Part shown: piece by piece, positions 1 through 5,992 of the stretch
How the letters are laid out: every line of letters begins with the position of its first letter
Position numbering within the stretch: position 1 is the first letter of the stretch
NCBI GenBank assembly: GCA_022706175.1
Contig: JAKJDB010000142.1
Span: 1-6,856 of the forward strand
DNA: 6,856 bases
Reading direction: 5' to 3'
DNA from: Candidatus Zhuqueibacterota bacterium
GTDB taxonomy: Bacteria > KSB1 > UBA2214
Made by a program: the position numbers and the translations under genes
Notes under the pieces: generated by a model
Database searches by the model: none
Seen by the model: only the letters and a program-made list of their open reading frames with translations
What the model was told of the DNA's origin: nothing

Positions 1-968
1 TCAAAGCGCGGCATGAGAGCATTCGTGGATTGGTGAGCTCTCACTGGCGGGTGGAGGGCGACCAGTTCACCCTCGAGGTGTCGATTCCGGCCAATTGCAG
101 CGCGACCATCCATGTGCCTGCAAAATCTGTTCAGTCCGTACAAGAGAGCGGTAAACCGGTACAGAACCGCAAAGAGATCATTTTTGAACGCATAGAGAAC
201 AACCATGTTGTTTTACGGGTGGGCTCGGGCGAGTATCGCTTTATCTCTGCAGGCATCTCCGAGGTGTTGGACCCGGTCTTTGTCGCCAATCCGGTCATTA
301 CGCCGGCTGATACCTTTATTCAGCGGCCGGATAAAGCCGTTGTGCGCATGGAGAGCGAAACCAGGGGCGCTGAAATTCATTACACGCTGGACGGCAGCCG
401 GCCGACGGAGACGAGCAGCCGTTATACTCAGCCGATCGTGGTGGAGGAAAACGCGGCGATCATGGCCAGAGCTTTCAAGCCGGGCAGCCGTCCCAGCTTT
501 AGCAGCGAATCCCACATCCACTTTGTCGATCCCAAAACGAACGGCCTGCGTTATCAGCTGTACGAGGGCCAATGGACCGCTCTGCCCGACCTGTCCGGAT
601 TGAGCCCGCAGGCGACCGGGATCGCCTTTGGCTTTGACCCGGACAAGCTGCCGGTTCCCCGTTTCGATTTTGCCCTCGCTTTTGATGGTTTTCTCGCTGT
701 CGAGCAGTCCGGCTGGTATACTTTTTATACAAAATCCAACGACGGCAGCCGTCTGTACATCGATGGAAAGATGGTCGTCGATAACGACCTGGAACATCTG
801 GTGCAGGAGAAGAGTGGAAAGCTGTTTCTGACGGCAGGCCGGCATCCGTTGCGCGCGGTTTATTTCCAATCGGGCGGCGCCAGGGCTTTGCAGGTGCTGT
901 ATGAGGGACCGGGTATCAACAAGACCGTCCTTTCGCCGGTCAAACTGTTTCAGCATCAAACAGACTAG
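1..968 (+). CDS. GH78 alpha-L-rhamnosidase, C-terminal part (5' end outside window), with chitobiase-C-like and PA14 domains
   Basis: The reading frame is open from base 3 to the TAG at 966-968 (321 residues in the window), so the start and the catalytic barrel lie upstream. Residues about 1-82 match the C-terminal beta-sandwich of bacterial GH78 rhamnosidases: an ESIRG-like turn, SHWRVEGDQFTLEV, then SIPANCSATIHVPA, ESGKPV and VGSGEYRF. Residues about 96-175 look like the chitobiase/beta-hexosaminidase C-terminal-type domain (IHYTLDGSRPTETSSRY, then MARAFKPG). Residues about 181-314 look like a PA14 domain (GWYTFYTKSNDGSRLYIDGK, then LTAGRHPLRAVYFQ), probably a glycan-binding module. GH78 enzymes remove terminal alpha-L-rhamnose from plant glycosides, rhamnogalacturonan and other polysaccharides; here this is inferred from the C-terminal domain only. 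A TTG at 30 could be read as a start but is internal. The next gene follows after 55 bp on the same strand with no terminator seen, so co-transcription is likely. Confidence 0.82.
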   Translation, partial: KARHESIRGLVSSHWRVEGDQFTLEVSIPANCSATIHVPAKSVQSVQESGKPVQNRKEIIFERIENNHVVLRVGSGEYRFISAGISEVLDPVFVANPVITPADTFIQRPDKAVVRMESETRGAEIHYTLDGSRPTETSSRYTQPIVVEENAAIMARAFKPGSRPSFSSESHIHFVDPKTNGLRYQLYEGQWTALPDLSGLSPQATGIAFGFDPDKLPVPRFDFALAFDGFLAVEQSGWYTFYTKSNDGSRLYIDGKMVVDNDLEHLVQEKSGKLFLTAGRHPLRAVYFQSGGARALQVLYEGPGINKTVLSPVKLFQHQTD

Positions 969-1023
969 GCGGTCAGCGAGGAAAGAACGATTCGCGAGTC
1001 TTTAAGTAAAAAGGAAACCAGGT

Positions 1024-1833
1024 ATGATCGCTTTGTTTCGCTTCCGCCGGCTTGCGATTCTGACCGCCGGCCTTTTCACCTTTGCCTGCACGTCGGATAA
1101 AAGCGCTTTCACCGACCAGGCTCTTCGAACCATACCGGAAAGGATCCCCTATTCGGCGGAGTATAAAAACCATCTTCAGGGGATGACGACGGATTATCAG
1201 CGCTCTCTTTACTGGTCGCACACCACGGTGCTGGTGAAAACAGACCTTAAAGGCGTTGTGCTAAAATCCGTCAGTGTTCCCGACCATCATGGAGATCTGG
1301 CCTATCATCAGGGCAAGCTCTATGTGGCTGTGAACCTGGGACAGTTTAATGAAAAGCCCGGACTGGCTGATTCCTGGATCTATGTCTATGAGGCCGGGGA
1401 TCTGCGCTTTGTGGAGAAATATCCGGTGCCTGAGGTGGTCCATGGCGCCGGCGGCATCGCCATTCATAAGGACCAGTTCATGGTTGTGGGCGGTCTGCCC
1501 CGGCTTGCCGGCTATGAAAAAAACTTTGTCTATGAATACGATGCCCGTTTTAATCTGAAAAAAATCCACGAACTCGAGAGCGGCCCTACCCGGCTGGGGA
1601 TTCAGACCGCGGCGTGGTTCAAAGGGTTCTGGTATTTCGGCTGTTATGCATCGGAAGCGCATCCCGATGGCGTGGTGCTCAAGGCTGAGATGGCGGCCAA
1701 CGGTTATCTGCAGCTGGTAGACAGCTACGGAATGGATATGTCCTATGGCCTCATCGGCCTCCAGGCAAACCGGTTCCTGTGTTCAAACAGCGCGATCAAC
1801 CATGCGGCCGCCATCCTCGAACTGAAGCACTGA
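1024..1833 (+). CDS. predicted lipoprotein with beta-propeller-like repeats, function unknown
   Basis: A 269-residue protein starting at ATG 1024, with an AAGGA ribosome site at 1011-1015 (8 bp spacing), and ending in TGA. The N-terminus is a signal peptide: basic MIALFRFRR, a hydrophobic stretch, then LFTFAC with Cys22 as the likely lipidated residue. The lipobox is imperfect (Thr-Phe-Ala before Cys), so cleavage by the ordinary signal peptidase is possible. The mature part has recurring strand motifs of propeller proteins: HLQGMTTD (50-57) and LYWSH (62-66), HHGDLAYHQGKLYVAVN (88-104), GGIAI (143-147), FVYEYDARF (168-176), LGIQTAAWFKGFWYFGCY (191-208) and a final blade ending ILELKH. I do not recognise an enzyme signature. 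Its place 55 bp after a rhamnosidase suggests an exported role linked to glycan use, which is inference. It ends 14 bp from the convergent methyltransferase stop. Confidence 0.85.
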   Translation: MIALFRFRRLAILTAGLFTFACTSDKSAFTDQALRTIPERIPYSAEYKNHLQGMTTDYQRSLYWSHTTVLVKTDLKGVVLKSVSVPDHHGDLAYHQGKLYVAVNLGQFNEKPGLADSWIYVYEAGDLRFVEKYPVPEVVHGAGGIAIHKDQFMVVGGLPRLAGYEKNFVYEYDARFNLKKIHELESGPTRLGIQTAAWFKGFWYFGCYASEAHPDGVVLKAEMAANGYLQLVDSYGMDMSYGLIGLQANRFLCSNSAINHAAAILELKH

Positions 1834-1847
1834 GGTCCGGTACATCG

Positions 1848-2825
1848 TTATTTGTTTTTGCACACTGCCACGATGTGGTCGGAGGGCAACTCGCCGGTTT
1901 GCAGCAAAAGATCCTCCACTTCAAAAAAGAGAGCCAGCCATTTTTCCGCCTCCGGATCGCCGGGGAGGAAATGATGGGCGATCTCGTAGAGCAGCAGATG
2001 CAGCACCGTGCCGCCGTATTCCTTCATCTCGACGATGTCGAAATGGATTGCCAGTTGGGAAAGGATGTTTGAAGATTCCACTGCTTCGGATGGATCGTTA
2101 TAATGCATTCTCCACCGGCTCGGCCTGAACACCTCTTTTTTTATTTCCGCGCTGTCCCACTTGGTTTTATATTTTTCCGGCAGAATCCGCAGCAGGCTGT
2201 TGACCACGGTCAGCTGCCGGTCGGTCCATTGAAAGCGGCTGGGGCCGACGAACTCGTGCAGGATGAACAGTCCGTCGGGCTTGAGAGAGCGGCTGATCGT
2301 CCTCAGAACCGTTTCGAGGGGGGAGAAATGGTGCAGGCTCTGTTCCACCAGGACCACGTCGTAGGCGTTGTCAGCGATCCGCATTTTATACATATCGCCG
2401 ACGGCATAATGAAGGATGTCATTCCATCCCTGTTGTTCGGCCACCTGAGCGGCCCGGGCGATTCTGGGCGCCGAGAGGTCGTAGGCATCGATGCGGGAAA
2501 AACGGCCGCACTCTGCCCAGCGGATCTCCGCCGCTCAGGTTCCACAGCCCAGCGAAAGCGCGGTCACGGTTCGGCCGGCCAGGTATTTCTCCGCGATATA
2601 GCGATAGCTCGTGACCCGGCTGTCGCCGGTGATCAGCCTATTCCAACGGGATTGAACTTGCGGGAGGTCCCACCAGTTGATCGGCGGAGCGTCGGTATGC
2701 GACCAGGCGGTCATCACTTTTTGCCGTTGGCTCTGCAACAGCCGCGATGCCAGTCTACGGGCAACCCGCCGGCCTTTGATGAATAGATCAATAACGTCGT
2801 GACGGTTGATCAAGTTTCTGAACAT
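1848..2825 (-). pseudogene. class I SAM-dependent methyltransferase interrupted by one in-frame TGA
   Basis: Reading leftward from ATG 2825 to the TAA at 1850-1848 gives 325 codons before the stop, with one TGA at codon 97 (2537-2535). Both halves are in the same frame and read as one Rossmann-fold methyltransferase: WWDLPQVQSRWNRL (51-64), motif I LSLGCGT (90-96) followed by TGA then AAEI, the acidic residue after strand 2 in IDAYDLS (112-118), GDMYK (143-147), YDVVLVEQSLHHF (155-167) and LKPDGLFILHEFVGP (181-195). The family has GCGTG at motif I, so TGA stands where Gly is expected, one base from GGA. No other lesion is seen, so the change is recent, a sequence error or a recoding event. 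Restart at the GTG at 2444 would give 198 residues without motif I. The ribosome site is weak (GGAG about 14 bp upstream). The gene lies 77 bp after the GH-A lipoprotein gene on the same strand, so an operon is possible. Substrate unknown. Confidence 0.85.
2535..2537 (-). other. in-frame TGA replacing the motif I glycine codon
   Basis: On the minus strand the codons read GGC TGT GGA ACC TGA GCG GCG GAG ATC, that is G-C-G-T-stop-A-A-E-I. The class I methyltransferase consensus here is GCGTG followed by two variable residues and Glu, so TGA sits precisely at the last conserved glycine. The frame is intact on both sides. Confidence 0.9.
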
Positions 2826-2902
2826 GTATTTTTACGATGCTCCATATTTCAAGCAACACCCGGTTGCCGGATGAGAGTGACCCTTTCCGGCTGCAAAGGT
2901 CT

Positions 2903-5185
2903 TTATTCAGGATTCATCTGCATGTGATTGAGATCCAGCGGCCTGCCGGATTCGTCGCACACTCTGAGACAAGCCTGCCAATTTCCACCCTGGTTGGGCA
3001 CCTTGAGCAGAATCTGATTCTTGCCTTTTTTCAGTTTGGTCGGTACAACATCCTCATCGATAGTCAGCGTGCGCGGAATCATATTCTCGTGTATCTTGTC
3101 GCCGTTGAGCCACAGCGCGATGCCATCGTTGCTGCCGGCTTTCAGGATGACCGGTTGATCCTGAGGTACGGTGATCTCGGCCCAGGCGTAAGCGGCCGCC
3201 TGTCTTTTGCCGAACAGGTCAGCAAAAGGAATCAGCGGGTACAAGCCCGCCGGTTTGACCTTTTGCCACCTCGCGGTGAGCGAATCGAACAGCTGTACCT
3301 GGGAAACATCGATTCGGCGCTCCGGGAAATAGGCGGTTTTTTCCGCCTGGTTGTTCAGATTGGGAAAGGGACCGGCGATCCACCAGTGGTTGATGAATCC
3401 CGCCTGCCGGCTGGCTGCCTCTAACGATGCGGCATCCCATTTTTCACCCGCTGCCTCCATCGCCTTGAGCACGCGATCGACCGCATAAGGATGTGGGGAA
3501 AAAGGCGCTGCCGCTGCGAGCCACTCTTTGGCTAAGGCGCTGTTTTTCTCTCTGGCTTTTTGAAAAGCGGCGGCCAGAATACAGGTGGAAGCCGCCTCCA
3601 TCAGGGCCGGTTCCTGGAGCAGGGGCTTGACCTCCGGCAGCAGGGCGGCCGGATTGTTGCGCGACAGGCGGTACAGCAGCTGTTTCTGGTTCAGCACACC
3701 GATGGGTTCTGTCAACAGTCGTTGCAGCAGCTGGCCGCACAGCGTTTGGCCCGGTTCGAGTTTGTCCGCCAGCAGCAGCAACGCCTGAGCGGCGGCCCTG
3801 CGTTCGAGTTCACGGCCGCCGATTAGCGCGGTGCGCAACAGCGCCCCATCGTCCTTGCCGGTTGAGCCGGCCAGGAAGGAGGCGATGGTTTTTTGGGCCT
3901 GGTCTTTGTCCGCTTGAATGGCCGTGACCAGGAATTTCAACCACACTGAAGGCGGCTCCGCCAGGGTCAGGTAAAGAGGGCGTTGTGCGAGGGTTAATGA
4001 ATTGGCGTTCATCTCCTGCACGGCGCCGTCCTGATCCACGGCCGTGCCGATGCGCATGTTCGCGCCAAGATCCAATGGATGAGGATCAGCGATGGTCCAT
4101 GCGGCCAACTGGATCCCATCGTTTTGTGTGAACAGCAGCACAAAGTCGTTTTCATCGGTGACGTTGATCCGTCCTTGCGGCATCCAACCGTTCAGCTGCG
4201 TGGTCAGGGTCTTCATGGCCGTATAGGCCGGTTTGGCCGCATACTCCCAGGTGACGGTGCCAAAGTGATGCTCGATTTCTTTCGCATCCTGGCCGTCGTC
4301 GTGCCAATCGTACCAGATGCTGACAGGTACGCCTGCCGCCATATTGCCGAGCCATTGCCGTGCCAGATAGTTGCCCTGCCGCAGCGGCGAAAGCGTGGTG
4401 GCCGAATAACCCCATTCGCCGCTTAGAATCGGAATTCGCTTGCCGGCCGGTGTGTAGGATGCAATCACTGTTTTCAGCAGTTCATATTCCGGCAGAGCGG
4501 ATTCCGGGCCAAGCCGGGCGTTGCGATAGGGGTGGACGCTGACGCCGTCGACGAGCTCCAGCAATCCCCTGTCAAAACAGGATTCGAGAAAAGCGAAATC
4601 AAAGCCCGAGACCGCGGGCGCGACGATGCAGGCGTCATGGTCATGCTGCCGGATCGCCGGCGTGACGGTCCGGCACCAGGCCATGTAATCATCCACATTG
4701 GACTGCGGCGTCCAGAAATGATCCAGGTTGGGTTCGTTCCACAACTCCCAGATGATCCCTTTATCCGCGTAGCGGCCGGCGAGAGCGGAACAGAACCGGG
4801 CATAGGCCTGGCGGCCGGCCTCTGAGAAGGGCGCCCGCCCTTCATCGTAGAGGGGGTTGCCATAGTTGATGATGAACAGCAGGCGGATTTTGCGTTGATC
4901 CAGCTTTTCGATCAACTGATCGATGGCGCGGAAATGGTATTCGCCGCTGCTCTTTTCAACCGCAGCCCAAGAGACATCCATGCGAACGATGCCGATGCCG
5001 GCCCGCTCGATCATCTGCCAATCTTTTTCACCGCCCTGATAGAAATGGATGTTGACGCCGACGCCCTGGGGCACTGTGCGCATTTGCACCTGCGGGTGCG
5101 GTTGCGGCGTCGCCGTCGATTCTTCCCGACAGCTCGCCATCACCAGCACAAGAGACAGCCACACGCTGACTGCTTTTTTTACCAT
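2903..5185 (-). CDS. secreted lipoprotein glycoside hydrolase, clan GH-A (GH39/PslG-like), with helical region and C-terminal jelly-roll
   Basis: A 760-residue protein. I chose ATG 5185 over the in-frame ATG 5233 because it begins a signal peptide directly (MVKKAVSVWLSLVLVMASC) and follows a TGAGG ribosome site 6 bp upstream; Cys19 is the likely lipidated residue. Residues about 40-335 form a (beta/alpha)8 glycosidase: GVGVNIHF (41-48), VRMDVSW (67-73), WELWNEPN (146-153) with Glu151 as acid/base, VSVHPYR (215-221), LSGEWGYS (254-261) with Glu257 as nucleophile, and IWYDWHDDG (290-298). This matches GH39/GH5-like retaining enzymes close to PslG. Residues about 420-590 are Ala/Leu-rich helices resembling HEAT-type repeats. 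Residues about 598-745 form a jelly-roll module (HWWIAGPFPN, GSNDGIALWLNGDK, LKKGKNQILLKV), likely glycan-binding. Both catalytic acids are present, so it should be active; the substrate cannot be told. TAA stop at 2905-2903. Confidence 0.88.
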   Translation of the reverse strand: MVKKAVSVWLSLVLVMASCREESTATPQPHPQVQMRTVPQGVGVNIHFYQGGEKDWQMIERAGIGIVRMDVSWAAVEKSSGEYHFRAIDQLIEKLDQRKIRLLFIINYGNPLYDEGRAPFSEAGRQAYARFCSALAGRYADKGIIWELWNEPNLDHFWTPQSNVDDYMAWCRTVTPAIRQHDHDACIVAPAVSGFDFAFLESCFDRGLLELVDGVSVHPYRNARLGPESALPEYELLKTVIASYTPAGKRIPILSGEWGYSATTLSPLRQGNYLARQWLGNMAAGVPVSIWYDWHDDGQDAKEIEHHFGTVTWEYAAKPAYTAMKTLTTQLNGWMPQGRINVTDENDFVLLFTQNDGIQLAAWTIADPHPLDLGANMRIGTAVDQDGAVQEMNANSLTLAQRPLYLTLAEPPSVWLKFLVTAIQADKDQAQKTIASFLAGSTGKDDGALLRTALIGGRELERRAAAQALLLLADKLEPGQTLCGQLLQRLLTEPIGVLNQKQLLYRLSRNNPAALLPEVKPLLQEPALMEAASTCILAAAFQKAREKNSALAKEWLAAAAPFSPHPYAVDRVLKAMEAAGEKWDAASLEAASRQAGFINHWWIAGPFPNLNNQAEKTAYFPERRIDVSQVQLFDSLTARWQKVKPAGLYPLIPFADLFGKRQAAAYAWAEITVPQDQPVILKAGSNDGIALWLNGDKIHENMIPRTLTIDEDVVPTKLKKGKNQILLKVPNQGGNWQACLRVCDESGRPLDLNHMQMNPE

Positions 5186-5284
5186 GATCCGCCTCAGAGA
5201 GAGTCCACGGGGGCGACTTGCAGCCGTTCCCATTGAAAGAGTCCGTCCACTAGATGTAATGATTAAATCGGTTCGCTGTTATCA

Positions 5285-5336
5285 GCGGAAATATAAGCCG
5301 CGCTTTTAATAAGAACAAATGATTTTTTATTTCCGC
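5285..5336. repeat. perfect 9-bp inverted repeat flanking the promoter
   Basis: GCGGAAATA at 5285-5293 and its exact reverse complement TATTTCCGC at 5328-5336, 34 bp apart. The left arm overlaps the -10 box of the leftward promoter and the right arm lies about 10 bp upstream of the -35 box. The spacing suits two half-sites of a DNA-binding regulator rather than an RNA hairpin. A chance match of this length in a 380-bp region is not negligible. Confidence 0.35.
5290..5318 (-). promoter_or_regulatory. sigma-70-like promoter for the GH-A lipoprotein gene
   Basis: On the minus strand TTGTTC (5318-5313) is followed by a 17-bp spacer and TATATT (5295-5290). The -10 box matches consensus at five of six bases and the -35 box at three of six. 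An A/T-rich stretch lies just upstream (5319-5332), like an UP element. Transcription would begin near 5283, giving a leader of about 100 bases before ATG 5185. Confidence 0.45.
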
Positions 5337-5566
5337 AACAACGTGTGTATCTCTATGTCAGGCAGGTGTCAAGCGGAATCTATCTCAGCATGGATACACG
5401 GGACATTCGCATCACCGACCGCCTCCTCTTTCCCCCACCGGCAAGAGTCGGATGAAGACGGCGATTATCGCTGGCGCCGGAACGTCGGCAATGGCTGTGT
5501 CGGGTCATACCATTCCGGTCATGAAAGAGATGGAACGGGAAAAGGGGTGTCCATGCATCCGTGCGG

Positions 5567-5845
5567 TTAATAGTCGATGCGGAAATCGCGGTAATGGCTG
5601 GGCGTGCAGGAGATAAAAGTCACTGATTCCACAAAGCCCCATCCCGGACCTTTATGGCACCATTGAAGAAAAGCATCCAGCTGTTGTTCCAGGCCCTCTG
5701 CCTCGATATAGACCCGTCCATCCGGCAAGTTTCTTACCAGACCGGTGATGCCTAGGCTTTGCGCCTGATGAACGGCGCTCCAGCGGAATCCAACGCCCTG
5801 AACCCGTCCTGATACATGGATTTTGTACAATCGTTTCTGTTCCAT
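5567..5845 (-). CDS. acyP: acylphosphatase
   Basis: A 92-residue protein from ATG 5845 to the TAA at 5569-5567, the usual family length. It hydrolyses acyl phosphates such as 1,3-bisphosphoglycerate or acetyl phosphate to carboxylate and phosphate in the cytoplasm. The signature loop VSGRVQGVGFR (11-21) supplies the phosphate-binding cradle and catalytic Arg21; GLVRNLPDGRVYIEAEG (35-51) contains catalytic Asn39 and the second family signature. There is no signal peptide. Start choice is uncertain: ATG 5845 has AAGG only 4 bp upstream, while an in-frame TTG at 5857 has AAGGG at 8 bp spacing and would add four residues (MQGI). It is divergent from the transglutaminase gene. Identity is secure; its physiological role is as vague as for most bacterial acylphosphatases. 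Confidence 0.95.
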   Translation of the reverse strand: MEQKRLYKIHVSGRVQGVGFRWSAVHQAQSLGITGLVRNLPDGRVYIEAEGLEQQLDAFLQWCHKGPGWGFVESVTFISCTPSHYRDFRIDY

Positions 5846-5868
5846 TATGCCTTGCAATCAACAAACCC

Positions 5869-5898
5869 TTGACAAACGCAGTACTTTTAGACTATATT
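5869..5898 (+). promoter_or_regulatory. strong sigma-70-type promoter for the transglutaminase gene
   Basis: TTGACA (5869-5874, perfect -35) is followed by an 18-bp spacer and TATATT (5893-5898, five of six). Initiation would fall near 5905, leaving a leader of about 88 bases before ATG 5993. The -35 box lies just upstream of the acylphosphatase ribosome site, so the two divergent genes share this short control region. The reverse strand offers a possible TAATAT -10 box at 5899-5894 for acylphosphatase but no good -35. Confidence 0.6.
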
Positions 5899-5921
5899 AA
5901 AGCATCCTGCTTCCACCATAG

Positions 5922-5954
5922 CGGCCTGCGCCGAAGGCCGGCCGGCTACCGGCC
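5922..5954 (+). repeat. two tandem GC-rich hairpins in the transglutaminase leader
   Basis: Stem 1 pairs CGGCCT (5922-5927) with AGGCCG (5935-5940) around a 7-base loop. Stem 2 pairs GCCGG (5941-5945) with CCGGC (5949-5953) around CTA, extendable by G5940-C5954 at the cost of stem 1. They lie inside the predicted leader transcript, about 40 bases before the start codon. No U-run follows, so this is not an ordinary terminator. Folding could affect leader stability or translation; no known riboswitch was recognised. Confidence 0.4.
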
Positions 5955-5992
5955 CTAAAAGCACTGGACGCATTTATGAAACGGACCCTTTT

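Larger units (their letters stand above)
5186..5566. other. intergenic region without a recognisable gene
   Basis: About 380 bp between two leftward genes. The right part (5340-5566) shows no clear terminator for the acylphosphatase gene and no recognisable protein. Two short rightward frames meet in an ATGA overlap at 5452-5455 (5390-5455, 21 codons; 5452-5616, 54 codons), but neither has a ribosome site and the second runs into the acylphosphatase gene antisense, so I do not call them. The left part is AT-rich and holds the probable promoter of the GH-A lipoprotein gene, described separately. Confidence 0.6.

Noticed and set aside
213..959. Leftward open frame of 248 codons opposite the GH78/PA14 gene
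   Set aside because: It lies antisense to a frame with three recognisable domains and shows no family features.
1831..1833. Genome-wide UGA=glycine code
   Set aside because: Reading this TGA as glycine would extend the lipoprotein antisense into the methyltransferase gene with no sensible protein, so TGA appears to be a normal stop here.
2500..2537. Selenocysteine insertion at the methyltransferase TGA
   Set aside because: The motif needs glycine, not a cysteine-like residue, and the only nearby hairpin downstream (GCGG/CCGC with a 4-base loop) does not resemble a bacterial SECIS element.
2103..2786. Rightward open frame of 227 codons opposite the methyltransferase
   Set aside because: It is antisense to a well-supported methyltransferase reading, has no recognisable domain or ribosome site, and its composition is the complement of the real gene.
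2826..2902. Terminator or promoter between the GH-A gene and the methyltransferase
   Set aside because: Short stems exist (GCCGGA/TCCGGC with a 14-base loop; GCAAC/GTTGC) but without a U-run, and the promoter-like TTGCTT/TAAAAA pair is weak and would leave almost no leader.
2837..3424. Rightward open frame of 195 codons opposite the GH-A C-terminal module
   Set aside because: It is antisense to the jelly-roll coding region, which has clear conserved motifs; no domain is visible in this frame.
5185..5233. Upstream ATG 5233 as the start of the GH-A lipoprotein
   Set aside because: It would put 16 Arg-rich residues before an otherwise typical lipoprotein signal peptide, while ATG 5185 has a good ribosome site.
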